This document shows positions 1 through 7,568 of a DNA stretch of 40,958 nucleotides, one piece after another. The notes below the pieces were generated by a model. The model searched no databases, was not told the DNA's origin, and saw only the letters and a program-made list of their open reading frames with translations. Position 1 is the stretch's first letter, and every line of letters begins with the position of its first letter. Source of the DNA: CAZRIE01 sp964600075 (GTDB lineage: Bacteria; Bacteroidota; Bacteroidia; Flavobacteriales; Flavobacteriaceae); NCBI GenBank assembly GCA_964600075.1, contig CAZRIE010000030.1, positions 1 to 40,958 on the forward strand, written 5' to 3'. The position numbers were made by a program, and so were the translations under genes.

Positions 1-30
1 TTCTGATCCTTTAATTGTAATTGACTTCAT
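1..30 (-). CDS. rplY: 50S ribosomal protein L25 (start of gene, cut by window edge)
   Basis: Only the first ten codons are in the window. Read on the minus strand from position 30 they give MKSITIKGSE, the typical N-terminus of Bacteroidota L25/Ctc-type 5S rRNA-binding ribosomal proteins. The gene lies 71 bp downstream of prs on the same strand, and prs-rplY is a common gene order in Flavobacteria, which supports the call. The rest of the protein is outside the window, so the identification rests on ten residues plus gene order. Confidence 0.75.
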   Translation of the reverse strand, partial: MKSITIKGSE

Positions 31-101
31 TGTGTAAATTATAGATTACTGATTATTAATTATTATTTGTTCCGCTCGGTTTCTCTATACTGCGGAGAAG
101 C

Positions 102-1043
102 CTACATCAAAAATTTCGATGCTATCGAGGTATTGTGATGTACCCTGTGCATGACATCTGCAAATAGGTCGGCACAAGTCAATACTTTTACTTTGCCGTT
201 TACTTTTTTTATGGGAATAGAATCGGTAACGATCAATTCCAGTAATTGTGATTTTTCTATTTTTTTATAGGCATCGCCCGATAGAAGACCATGGCTGGTA
301 ATTGCTCTTACGCTTAAAGCTCCTCGCTCCATCATCAGGTCGGCCGCTTTGGTAAGGGTTCCGGCAGTGTCGACCATATCGTCTACCAAGACTACGTTTT
401 TACCCCGTACATCACCTATCAATTCCATGTGTGATATAACATTGGCCTTTGCCCGTTGTTTATAACAGATAACCACATCGCACACCAACGCCTTTGAATA
501 GGCATAAGCTCTTTTTGAACCTCCCATATCCGGTGAGGCTATCGTTAGATTATCTAAATTCAACTTTTTCAAATAGGGCAAGAACATTGTAGAAGCGAAA
601 AGGTGATCTACCGGTTTTTCGAAAAAACCCTGAATTTGATCCGCGTGAAGGTCCATAGTGATTATTCGGGTGGCCCCTGCCGCCTCCAGCATTTTAGCGA
701 TCAGTTTTGCTGCTATGGGCACCCTTGGCTTGTCTTTTCTATCTTGTCTGGCCCAACCAAAATAAGGCATTACCGCGGTAATGTGTCTGGCCGATGCCCG
801 TTTTGCCGCATCTAGCATCAGCAGCATTTCCATAAGGTTCTCGGAGCTCGGGTGGGTAGATCCAATGATAAAAATACGTGCTCCGCGTACCGACTCTTCG
901 AACGAAGGTTGAAACTCACCATCGCTATATCTTGAAAACAGTACGTTGCCCAGTTTTGCACCATATGACTCGGCAATTTTTTTTGCCAGTATAGTGCTCT
1001 GCGTACATGCGAAAATTTTGGGCTCAGGAACTTGATAGGGCAT
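102..1043 (-). CDS. prs: Ribose-phosphate pyrophosphokinase (PRPP synthetase)
   Basis: This cytosolic enzyme transfers pyrophosphate from ATP to ribose 5-phosphate, giving PRPP for purine, pyrimidine, His, Trp and NAD synthesis. At 313 aa it has the normal length of class I PRPP synthetases. Visible landmarks are the N-terminal phosphoribosyl-like half with FSRYSDGE (37-44), the PYFGWARQDRK region (93-103), the class I signature DLHADQIQGFF (131-141), and the PRPP/ribose-5-phosphate loop VLVDDMVDTAGTL (218-230). rplY follows 71 bp downstream on the same strand, so the two are probably cotranscribed. A good promoter box lies about 55 bp upstream of the start codon. Nothing suggests damage; this is a core housekeeping gene. 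Confidence 0.97.
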   Translation of the reverse strand: MPYQVPEPKIFACTQSTILAKKIAESYGAKLGNVLFSRYSDGEFQPSFEESVRGARIFIIGSTHPSSENLMEMLLMLDAAKRASARHITAVMPYFGWARQDRKDKPRVPIAAKLIAKMLEAAGATRIITMDLHADQIQGFFEKPVDHLFASTMFLPYLKKLNLDNLTIASPDMGGSKRAYAYSKALVCDVVICYKQRAKANVISHMELIGDVRGKNVVLVDDMVDTAGTLTKAADLMMERGALSVRAITSHGLLSGDAYKKIEKSQLLELIVTDSIPIKKVNGKVKVLTCADLFADVMHRVHHNTSIASKFLM

Positions 1044-1095
1044 GGGTAATGTATTGTGAACTAGTTTATTGACATCCCTTTTTTTAAGGGAGGTG

Positions 1096-1103
1096 CAAAT
1101 TTA
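1096..1103 (-). promoter_or_regulatory. Predicted promoter -7 box of prs
   Basis: Read on the minus strand these bases are TAAATTTG, an exact match to the Bacteroidota -7 consensus TAnnTTTG. A TTT triplet, close to the -33 TTG, sits about 19 nt further upstream. The implied leader is roughly 45 nt. It contains a short stem, TCCC/GGGA around a T-run near 1074-1093, just after the likely start of transcription. Confidence 0.5.
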
Positions 1104-1168
1104 GAAATTTATTTGTGTTGCTAAAGGATAAATGTTGTTATTTTTAGGTCGGAAATCAAATTATTTTA

Positions 1169-1176
1169 TAATTTTG
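1169..1176 (+). promoter_or_regulatory. Predicted promoter -7 box of the tRNA-Leu gene
   Basis: TAATTTTG matches the Bacteroidota -7 consensus TAnnTTTG exactly. It ends 12 nt before the first tRNA base, so transcription would begin only a few bases before the mature 5' end, as is usual for tRNA genes. No clear -33 TTG is visible. Confidence 0.45.
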
Positions 1177-1188
1177 CAGTCGGTTTTT

Positions 1189-1270
1189 GCCTTGGTGGCG
1201 GAATTGGTAGACGCGCTGGATTCAAAATCCAGTGTCTTCGGACGTGCGGGTTCGATTCCCGCCCAAGGTA
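1189..1270 (+). tRNA. tRNA-Leu (anticodon CAA)
   Basis: The 82-nt sequence folds as a class II tRNA. The acceptor stem is GCCTTGG/CCAAGGT with discriminator A. The D-arm contains GGTAGACGC. The anticodon stem GCTGGA/TCCAGT encloses loop TTCAAAA, giving anticodon CAA. The long variable arm GTCTTCGGAC is typical of leucine tRNAs, and the T-arm is GCGGGTTCGATTCCCGC. CCA is not encoded. It reads UUG codons. It is a single gene with its own promoter and terminator. Confidence 0.96.
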
Positions 1271-1272
1271 CG

Positions 1273-1304
1273 AAAAAGCTTAGATGAAAATCTAGGCTTT
1301 TTTT
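1273..1304 (+). terminator. Intrinsic terminator after tRNA-Leu
   Basis: The inverted repeat AAAAAGC-TTAGA / TCTAG-GCTTTTTT, with a short AT-rich loop, is followed directly by a T-run. It starts 2 nt after the tRNA. The A-run on the left arm may also let it act on the other strand. Confidence 0.8.
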
Positions 1305-1575
1305 GTGCTCAGGCACAACATTTGCGTTTGTGGTTTAAATTATAGTATTGGGATGGGTTTGATTTCTTTTAAGTATCCATAATTGGATATAGAGGTAAAA
1401 AATAGAGAAACACTCCTGTAGATGCTGTAAAACCAAGGCATTCTTTGGTGACATTACGAACCAATATCAATCTAATTAGTTAACATATCAAACCGAAGAG
1501 GTGTTGGATGATGTAGTTGGCTTTTTTGATTGATGGCGCGCTTTTTAATGCGCTTTATCCTTGCTGGCAAATCGT
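1305..1575. other. AT-rich intergenic stretch, no gene seen
   Basis: Neither strand holds a convincing reading frame. The only structure noticed is a short GCGC...GCGC inverted repeat around a T-run (about 1537-1555). It lies just beyond the 3' end of the solute-binding protein gene and could end that minus-strand transcript. Confidence 0.4.
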
Positions 1576-2376
1576 TTACTTCATATTAATAAGCCAGCTT
1601 CCGTCTTCAAACCAGTAGGTCTCCAAACCATCAAGCATACCTTCCAACTGCAGCGTATTGAAATAATTTTCGATGAAGTTAAGGAACAAGGGGTCGTTGG
1701 GCGCAACGGCAATTCCGATGGGCTCTAGGGTAAAAGGCTGATTCAAGGTAGCCAAGTCCGCTTCCGGATTACGCATCATGGTGAGTCTACAAACAGGGTA
1801 ATCGGCAACCATCACATTTACCTTATCCTCAAGGAGGTTTTTTACGGCCGCATCATAATCATCAGCCCCAATAAAAATGGCCTCTTTCAGCAATGTTTTT
1901 ACAAATTCTTCACTAGTTGACCCATTTAGTGCCGTTATTTTTAAATTGGGTTGATTGAGGTCTTCCACTTCCTGGGCCTTTGCCAGCGTGGCCGATTTTG
2001 TGAGGATTGATTTGCCCGATACGATATAGGGCCCAACAAATGGCACTTTTAGATTTCTTTCGGTAGTGATCGACATCCCCGACATAACAACATCTACAGT
2101 TCCCTTTTCAAGTGCAGGCAACAGCTCCTGAAAAGGCATTTGTACGATTTCCAATTTCAACTTCATGGCGTCCGCAAGCAATTTTGCCAGATCCACCTCA
2201 AAGCCCATCAAAGAACCATCTTTAGATGCCATGGAAAAAGGGGGTTGATTACCGGTCATTCCGATCTTTATCACGCCACTTTTGGTGATTTTACCGAGGT
2301 TATTTTGCGCATTGACCTGAAGGCAAATTAGAAATATAAAAGAAAGCGTGAATACTGATTTGATAATGGTTTTCAT
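1576..2376 (-). CDS. Periplasmic amino-acid-type substrate-binding protein (SBP family 3)
   Basis: A 266-aa exported protein with a Sec signal peptide (residues 1 to about 23, hydrophobic core LSFIFLICLQ, cleavage near VNAQ). The mature part matches the bacterial extracellular solute-binding family 3 (polar amino acids). The N-lobe has IGMTGNQPPFS followed by the family signature GFEVDLAKLLADAMK (about 59-73), then LPALEKGTVDVVMSGMSIT and the C-lobe ALNGSTSEEF. Such proteins deliver amino acids to ABC permeases, but no permease or ATPase gene lies next to it. It is therefore an orphan receptor here and could instead serve sensing. The ligand cannot be inferred. The gene reads alone on the minus strand. 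Confidence 0.85.
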   Translation of the reverse strand: MKTIIKSVFTLSFIFLICLQVNAQNNLGKITKSGVIKIGMTGNQPPFSMASKDGSLMGFEVDLAKLLADAMKLKLEIVQMPFQELLPALEKGTVDVVMSGMSITTERNLKVPFVGPYIVSGKSILTKSATLAKAQEVEDLNQPNLKITALNGSTSEEFVKTLLKEAIFIGADDYDAAVKNLLEDKVNVMVADYPVCRLTMMRNPEADLATLNQPFTLEPIGIAVAPNDPLFLNFIENYFNTLQLEGMLDGLETYWFEDGSWLINMK

Positions 2377-2529
2377 GGTGATTCGTGTAAAGTTGGGTTA
2401 CGAATTATTTAATATGTATATCGTTAAAAATTTGATTTTTGTATAATTAGAAATAGTTAAGAGGTCATCGAATATTTCTCGATATGGTAAGGAGCCTATA
2501 TTTAAATCGATATCAGACCGCGTTATTTA

Positions 2530-3072
2530 TTAGTTACGGCCAAGATAGAAAGCTGCTCCAAGCATCAGTTGGGCCAAATTGCCGTCTGATGCAATATCGA
2601 GTGATTCATACTCAAGTCGAATTGCGAGGCGCCGAACCTTCAAACCAGCACCGAGGCCCCATAAAAAATTTGTGGAGTTCTCCGAAAAGTATACAGGCCC
2701 TACTTGATTATCAGATTTGGCAAAAAATGCGCCTGCTTTGGCAAAAGCAAAGATAGGGCCGATGTTAAGCTTAGCCCGAGCCGCAACATCCCAACCTGTA
2801 ATCTTGGCTTGCAGGTCGGTAGAATTCAAGGAAGTTTGCACTTTACCCAAATCTCGGTAGCCGCCCTCTGCACCAATAAATTTTTTTCCGAATCCCGCAA
2901 AAACTTTATAACCAAATCCGTTTTCTTCGATTTTAAAATCACCTCCATCGAGGTCGGTAAGATCTTTATTTATAAAGGAATTGCCAATGCTTCCACCTAC
3001 ATAAAATTGCGCAAATGATGCAACAGAAAAGGAAAGAAAAACTAGCGTCAGGATTGTAGTTACGGTTTTCAT
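2530..3072 (-). CDS. Small outer-membrane beta-barrel-like protein
   Basis: A 180-aa protein with a clear signal peptide (MKTVTTILTLVFLSFSVASF, cleavage near FAQ). The mature part alternates polar and aromatic/hydrophobic residues, with glycine-rich turns such as GFGYKVFAGFGKKFIGAEGG and WGLGAGLKVRRLAIRLEYE, as in OmpW/OmpA-like eight-stranded barrels of Bacteroidota. It ends MLGAAFYLGRN, so the usual C-terminal aromatic is not the last residue. It follows the 154-aa secreted protein gene by 27 bp on the same strand, so the two likely form an operon. The function is unknown; a porin-like or structural envelope role is plausible. Confidence 0.7.
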   Translation of the reverse strand: MKTVTTILTLVFLSFSVASFAQFYVGGSIGNSFINKDLTDLDGGDFKIEENGFGYKVFAGFGKKFIGAEGGYRDLGKVQTSLNSTDLQAKITGWDVAARAKLNIGPIFAFAKAGAFFAKSDNQVGPVYFSENSTNFLWGLGAGLKVRRLAIRLEYESLDIASDGNLAQLMLGAAFYLGRN

Positions 3073-3099
3073 AATTCATCAAATATTAAAAAGCTACGA

Positions 3100-3564
3100 T
3101 TAGTTTGCTCTTTGGAATTTGACCCCCTCTCCGAATCGGAATCGTGCAAAGAAGCCCCAGTTACTAGATTTAAATTTAAAGCCATCGGTTACCCGAAAAC
3201 CAGGCCTCCAATCAATTCCAATAGTCAATGGAAAATCGAATGAATATTCTGAACCGAAGTTTCCGGCAATGTCAAACTCAAAGTCATTCTCAAACCAAAA
3301 TTCCGGGCCGACACCTGGGTAAAATTTAAGCCCTGATGGCCCTTCTGAAAGGGTAAACAGCCAATCGAAATATCCTGCGACCCCGAAGTTGTCCATGTAT
3401 ACTACAGGGTGGATTCTGGGAGCTGCAGCCAATGGTATGGTTGCTTCAATAGAGAAGTTATCGCCACCTCTCAGGCCTACTTCCCAATTGGATTGGGCCT
3501 GAGAATAAAATGAAACAGCGGTTAGGCTTAACGTTAGCGTGATAATAAATATTGATTTTTTCAT
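3100..3564 (-). CDS. Small secreted envelope protein, probable beta-barrel
   Basis: A 154-aa protein with a Sec signal peptide (residues 1 to about 23, ending FYSQAQ). The mature sequence is rich in Gly, Phe and Trp with short alternating strands (VGLRGGDNFS, GVAGYFDWLF, IGIDWRPGFRV, WGFFARFRFGEG). This pattern suggests a small outer-membrane barrel or beta-sandwich. It is the first gene of a likely two-gene unit with the 180-aa barrel-like protein downstream. I do not recognise a named family. The pair may have arisen by duplication, but their sequences are too diverged to show this by eye. Confidence 0.65.
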   Translation of the reverse strand: MKKSIFIITLTLSLTAVSFYSQAQSNWEVGLRGGDNFSIEATIPLAAAPRIHPVVYMDNFGVAGYFDWLFTLSEGPSGLKFYPGVGPEFWFENDFEFDIAGNFGSEYSFDFPLTIGIDWRPGFRVTDGFKFKSSNWGFFARFRFGEGVKFQRAN

Positions 3565-4217
3565 AATTATAAGGTTAGTTGAAAATAGATAAATTGCTTT
3601 ATATGGCGTGTGTGTTCTCCTCTTGATTACCGATCGATTAGTGATTGGTCATATTTTTAATTTCTGAAGCAATTTAGATTTTTCCAGAGCGCAATCGCTG
3701 ATTTTGGAGAAAAATAAAACACCAGCTTGCCGGCTCATTTTTGTACGAGTTGATATCTTTATTTTTCTTAATTATACAGACACTAATTTCATTTTGTATT
3801 AATGCTTCAAATGAAGATAAGTTTATACCAAATTATGCAATTCTTTTAATTTCTGTTTCATAGTGCCCATGCTTTTTTAAAATATCGACAAAATCTTCCT
3901 TTTCCGATACGAAATCGAACTCCTATTTGAATTTAGTAAATTGGTTTATTCGCGATATTTGGTGCACAAACACTTATGAGAAATGCAAAAAAGATACTAC
4001 CTCTACTATTGTTCTCATGTATGTTTTTTAATTCATATATGTACACGAATTTATAACACTAGTGCAGTCAATTTGTCGAAATAACGCCCTATGACAAAAA
4101 ACAATAAAACCTGTAATTTGAATCTATTATAGAAATTGGTTTAGGGGTAAGTTACTTTCTGAATTTTTTATGATAGGTGCAAGAACGAACTTGCCTGTAT
4201 ATATTTAGGTGGCCAGT
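3565..4217. other. AT-rich intergenic region with decayed coding fragments
   Basis: No intact gene is seen. Two scraps look like former coding sequence. On the minus strand, 3833-3922 reads without stops as a charged 29-residue C-terminal-like tail (SEKEDFVDILKKHGHYETEI in its middle), preceded at once by an in-frame TAG. On the plus strand, 3976-4056 encodes 26 residues starting MRNAKKILPLLLFSC. This resembles the first part of a lipoprotein signal peptide that then stops. Neither is long enough to be assigned; the region is probably eroded gene remains. Confidence 0.3.
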
Positions 4218-4328
4218 TTAATTTTCAATCTTTTCGGCTTCTGTTGCCTGCTGTTTTTTAGGGCGGGTCAACTTTTGGAGAACTGGACTAGGGTTTTTTA
4301 TAGAAACCTTTGTTGGCAAAAGTTTCAT
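4218..4328 (-). CDS. Possible 36-aa small protein coupled to the haem-type membrane protein
   Basis: A short frame starts at an ATG overlapping the stop codon of the upstream 216-aa membrane protein gene (ATGA, 4-nt overlap). This is the same arrangement that joins the two genes before it. It encodes a hydrophilic, basic, soluble 36-residue peptide (MKLLPTKVSIKNPSP at the N-terminus, Gln/Glu-rich tail). No family is recognised. The chain of ATGA overlaps is the main argument for translation; a chance frame remains possible. Confidence 0.35.
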   Translation of the reverse strand: MKLLPTKVSIKNPSPVLQKLTRPKKQQATEAEKIEN

Positions 4329-4975
4329 TTTCTGCCCATTAAATTGATTACATATCCAAGAGCAAAAATAACAAAACCGATCAAGCTAATAGGAGGCAGT
4401 CCTCCAGGCCAATTGCTTGGGGTAAGCCACCCATTATACCCCATAAAAAATAAATGCATAAGGGCAAAAAGTCCTGCTATTAAAAGGAAATTCCGTGAGG
4501 TAATAAAGCGGATGAAGGCCTTGTCTTCACTTAAGTGTGTTTGAAAACTCAAGTTGTATCCCCAAAGAATTACAAACGACAAAATACCACCGAGCATACT
4601 CATGCCGCCCATAAAAGTCAGCGTTCTGTCTGCCTCAAAAAAGTTACCAAAAACAGCTGGACTAAATAACATAAAACTTATTAATGCATGGACTAATGCC
4701 AATAGGAAGCCAGTCATGCCTAAGGCTTTGCGCGCATTAAGGAAGCTTTCAGGAACTTTTACCCCGAGATTTTTTAATGGGCCAAAACCAAAATTCAATG
4801 TTATTAGAACGTATGCAGCAAGTGCAAAGCCTTTGTTTAACGTATAAAAGGGTACATCTTTCCAAGGGATAGGGCCCACAATATGATAACGCAGAATTGC
4901 ATATCCAACCGAGAATGTGCATACCAGAGCAATTAGGATACCTGCCGAATTTTTTGAGTACGTTGATGTGTTCAT
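4325..4975 (-). CDS. Six-helix membrane protein, ferric-reductase/MsrQ-like
   Basis: A 216-aa integral membrane protein with about six hydrophobic helices (near 10-32, 48-66, 85-106, 119-142, 161-180 and 195-214). Histidines inside helices (H96 in LVHALIS and H174 in LMHLFFMG) are placed like haem b ligands of the ferric reductase-like transmembrane domain (YedZ/MsrQ, NOX). The length fits MsrQ-type subunits, but the partner MsrP is not in the window. The gene start overlaps the stop of the preceding 197-aa gene by ATGA, so translation is probably coupled. A role in membrane electron transfer is inferred from helix and His placement only. Confidence 0.55.
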   Translation of the reverse strand: MNTSTYSKNSAGILIALVCTFSVGYAILRYHIVGPIPWKDVPFYTLNKGFALAAYVLITLNFGFGPLKNLGVKVPESFLNARKALGMTGFLLALVHALISFMLFSPAVFGNFFEADRTLTFMGGMSMLGGILSFVILWGYNLSFQTHLSEDKAFIRFITSRNFLLIAGLFALMHLFFMGYNGWLTPSNWPGGLPPISLIGFVIFALGYVINLMGRK

Positions 4976-5565
4976 TTTTTTGTCTGAATCTCTATTATGT
5001 TATGAGTTGAATATTTATTCCCAATCTCTTTTTTGCCAATATCAAATTTAGATTCGAATTCTTGCGAATCTATTTCGCCTTTTTGATTTTTAATTTCCAA
5101 ATCCAACAACAATATCATTTCTTCCAAGGATTTTTGATAATATTCTACGGTCTCATATTTTGTCAGCTTTCTCAAATTAATTAATCCACTATAAATATAA
5201 TTATGCGAAAATTCAGATATATTTTTAGAGATTAATTCGTTTGAAATTATAGTTTCTAACAGATCAGGATACGGAATTGGGTTTGAGGATTTAGCTTCTT
5301 CTATAATCTGATTGTTATTTGTTATCGTATCCATTTCAAGTTCAATAACAGCATTGTTAAGGCTTTTTACATATTGATTGGTATTTGTCAATATCAATTG
5401 TGCGGTATGTAAAAGTTTTATAGTGTCAACCTTTTCCTTATTTCTAATTCTCGAATTGGTTAATGATATTGCAATTAAGACACCAGCCAATGTTGCAATT
5501 AATGTTAGTATAAATGATACCCATTCACTTTTTCCTATATGTAATCCCTTTAATTTAAATTCCAT
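4972..5565 (-). CDS. Membrane-anchored protein of unknown function (one N-terminal helix)
   Basis: A 197-aa protein with one transmembrane segment (about 15-36, WVSFILTLIATLAGVLIAIS). A long, mostly helical, Asn/Glu/Lys-rich soluble part follows. The layout (short N-tail, one helix with the sequence GVLIAISL, then helical domain) is like the DUF6090-type protein encoded at 6442-7209, and the two may be distant relatives. It is the first gene of a coupled unit: its stop overlaps the start of the ferric-reductase-like gene. Codon use is strongly AT-biased compared with the metabolic genes of the window. The function is not known. Confidence 0.65.
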   Translation of the reverse strand: MEFKLKGLHIGKSEWVSFILTLIATLAGVLIAISLTNSRIRNKEKVDTIKLLHTAQLILTNTNQYVKSLNNAVIELEMDTITNNNQIIEEAKSSNPIPYPDLLETIISNELISKNISEFSHNYIYSGLINLRKLTKYETVEYYQKSLEEMILLLDLEIKNQKGEIDSQEFESKFDIGKKEIGNKYSTHNIIEIQTKK

Positions 5566-5610
5566 TTATTTGAATTTTTCAAATGCACCATCACTGTTTG
5601 TATATGAAAC

Positions 5611-5667
5611 CTTGCGTACGACATCTGCGTGAGCAGTGGGCGAGTTAGTGCGGTGGCGACACAAACC
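5611..5667. other. GC-rich block in an AT-rich gap, possible recombination or cassette boundary
   Basis: About 57 bp (cttgcgtacgacatctgcgt through gcggtggcgacacaaacc) is visibly more GC-rich than the intergenic DNA on both sides. It has weak internal similarity between its two ends (TTGCGTACGAC versus TTGTGTCGCCAC on opposite strands), as an imperfect stem would have. It lies upstream of the 197-aa membrane gene, at the edge of a group of small accessory and broken genes. A cassette recombination site is one possibility; I could not match it to any defined site. Confidence 0.25.
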
Positions 5668-5816
5668 TTTCGATTAAGCACCTATTTGCTAAGATATAAA
5701 GACGTTGTTGCCATTTCGTTGTTTACAGTTATCCTCTTTAATTCAATACGCTTTTTTAATATTTTCGCTTCAGATTATGTAAAGTCAGCAAGTATATCAA
5801 ATTCTTAGAACTGATA

Positions 5817-6207
5817 TTAGAAAGGACTCTCGCCGTTATTTATAACAACTCTATAACCATCTAAATCTTTGAGCCCCTCATTCTCAGTATGGGTTAAACG
5901 ATGTAACTTTTTTAAAACCAGAATTAGAAATTATACTTATTGCATTTTTGTATTCTGACTCATCTGGAACATAAAATACGAGTAGATTTTCTAATGAGGG
6001 CGCCTGTCCTGTTTTTTCTTTTGTGTGAGTAGTAAATTCCAAGTGATAATGATGCTTTGGGTGTCCTACCATTTTCCAACTAAAATCATTATGACCATCA
6101 AATCTGCCTATCACTTCAAAGCCAAGTTCTTCAGCTTATATTTTAGTTATCTCTTCTAGATTATTAGTTGGTCTACCAACGCTCATTACTGCATTTTTAG
6201 GTATCAT
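5817..6207 (-). pseudogene. Broken VOC-family (glyoxalase-like) gene
   Basis: From an ATG at 6207 the minus strand reads MIPKNAVMSVGRPTNNLEEI and meets TAA at 6136-6138. The same frame then continues AEELGFEVIGRFDGHNDFSW and on to KKVTSFNPY. There TGA and a frameshift follow, and a second frame finishes ENEGLKDLDGYRVVINNGE before a stop at 5817. Together these segments form a typical VOC protein of about 128 residues: an N-terminal beta strand, the HHYHLEF metal-site strand, and the C-terminal NPYW...DLDGYRVV motif. At least one nonsense mutation, a probable Trp-to-stop change and one frameshift make it a pseudogene. The longest intact piece (76 codons, 5884-6114) is unlikely to be functional alone. 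Read-through or sequencing error cannot be fully excluded. Confidence 0.8.
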
Positions 6208-6441
6208 TTTTCTTAATGAATATTTCAATCAATTGTGGGTTTTTGTATCAAACTGTAAAATTAAATTATAATTAGTTCGCGTACGTTCCGCAATGTCTTG
6301 TTCTGAAATAGGGTTACAGATTAAAATTGATTTACACTGTTAATTGAGATACCCTATTTGGAGGTCTTTGCAAATAAAACCTGCTCTTTCGAAAAGCCTT
6401 TATTAGCTGTGATTTGTAAATGTTGTTGTGCTTGTGTTATT

Positions 6442-7209
6442 TTATTTTTCCAAGTCTTTATTAATTAATTCAATTATTTTATGGCATTTTGTCTTCATTG
6501 ATTCAAATTTGAATATCATTTCTGAAAATTCAAAGACAGCAAGTGCAAAACCATTTTTTTGTTTTTGGTCTTGAAACATGCCTTCAAAATCTTCTTTTTT
6601 TAAACTCCCTAAGTCACCCATTTTTCCATTGGAAAGCTGATAGAAGTAATTTTTGCCCATAGAATTAATGTCTAGCGTATTATGAGAAGGTTTATATAAA
6701 GTCTCTTCCGCGTCAAACCTAAAGTGGTCTTCATTGTATTTCAATTTCTTGTAAAGCACCTGCAAATTAAGTAAGTCCGTTTTTATAGAGTCGCTAGTGA
6801 TAATGGCAAGATTACCAGAGTATATTAGCTCCTGAAAGGTGTTGTCAATTAGAAAAAAACGTTGCCATGTATGAATACTAACAATGTTCTTGTTGAAGAT
6901 ATTCCAATCATCCACCGGTTCCCCATTAAAGTTTTCAATCAGCTTATTGGCTGAGCTAATTTGCGCGTTACGGTTTTTGATGAATTCTTCAAGTTCCAGA
7001 ATGGAGAGTTGCAAATCATTTCCTATGTTTTTCAGATAGGCTACTTCTTTGGTTCTTGTTTTTCTTACTTCATTGAAGTTATTGATTTGTAATGCTATCA
7101 AAATTCCTATTACCACGAGAATAATCTCTCCCAAAGCATATTTAAAGTATTTTCCACTTCTGCCTTCTGTAAGTAAGTTTTGTCTAATTTTTCGAAAGAA
7201 TTTCATCAT
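6442..7209 (-). CDS. DUF6090-type single-pass membrane protein
   Basis: A 255-aa protein. The N-terminus MMKFFRKIRQNLLTEGRSGK, then YALGEIILVVIGILIALQIN (about 25-44), is the hallmark of DUF6090 family proteins. These are abundant in Flavobacteria, often in multiple copies near accessory genes. One transmembrane helix anchors a helical, Asn/Lys/Glu-rich domain containing DLGSLKKEDFEGMFQDQK. The role of the family is unknown. The gene stands alone on the minus strand; 28 bp upstream of its start is a long, nearly perfect inverted repeat that could control it. Confidence 0.8.
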   Translation of the reverse strand: MMKFFRKIRQNLLTEGRSGKYFKYALGEIILVVIGILIALQINNFNEVRKTRTKEVAYLKNIGNDLQLSILELEEFIKNRNAQISSANKLIENFNGEPVDDWNIFNKNIVSIHTWQRFFLIDNTFQELIYSGNLAIITSDSIKTDLLNLQVLYKKLKYNEDHFRFDAEETLYKPSHNTLDINSMGKNYFYQLSNGKMGDLGSLKKEDFEGMFQDQKQKNGFALAVFEFSEMIFKFESMKTKCHKIIELINKDLEK

Positions 7210-7237
7210 TTGTTAGTTGGTCATAATGAAGCACAAC

Positions 7238-7268
7238 AATTGGATAGCATCATTGATGATATCCAATT
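7238..7268. repeat. 31-nt near-perfect inverted repeat upstream of the DUF6090 gene
   Basis: The arms AATTGGATAGCATCA and TGATGATATCCAATT surround a single central T and match at 14 of 15 positions. No T-run follows on either strand, so it is not an ordinary terminator. It lies 29 bp upstream of the DUF6090 start codon, suiting an operator for a dimeric regulator or a leader hairpin. Confidence 0.55.
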
Positions 7269-7300
7269 TATAGAACCAAGATAACAAAACCTTAATATCC

Positions 7301-7486
7301 ATGAACGAAATAGTTGCTACACGGGTATAAATTCCAATCGTTTTGGTGGTACTATGCCCACATGAAGGTTCGTTGCAAACCTACGAAGTTACCCTGATCA
7401 AACGCTTTGTGAAATATTTTGAAGAGAACGAGACAGGGGTTTACGATGATTTGGAAAACTCAAACTGTTTCGGTATCACAAATTAA
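7301..7486 (+). pseudogene. Possible decayed gene fragment
   Basis: One frame runs from ATG at 7301 to TAA at 7484, interrupted only by TAA at 7328. After that stop it encodes a hydrophobic strand (IPIVLVVLCPHEG) followed by a charged segment with LIKRFVKYFEENETGVYDDL. The composition is protein-like, unlike the surrounding spacer. I do not recognise the family. It may be the 3' end of a gene lost before pta, or a chance frame. Confidence 0.3.
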
Positions 7487-7534
7487 TTACGCAAATCTTC
7501 AAGTAGTTCCTACTTTCCCAAAAAGCAAAACGCA

Positions 7535-7542
7535 TATCTTTG
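7535..7542 (+). promoter_or_regulatory. Predicted promoter -7 box of pta-ackA
   Basis: TATCTTTG is an exact match to the Bacteroidota consensus TAnnTTTG. A TTT triplet at 7514-7516 lies 18 nt upstream, in the place of the -33 TTG. The implied leader before the pta start codon is about 20 nt. Confidence 0.55.
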
Positions 7543-7568
7543 TCGGATTAATAAATTATCGCTGAATT

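Noticed and set aside
6354..6464. Minus-strand fragment ending ANKGFSKEQVLFAKTSK
   Set aside because: No start codon, partly overlaps the DUF6090 3' end and is too short to assign; at best a gene remnant.
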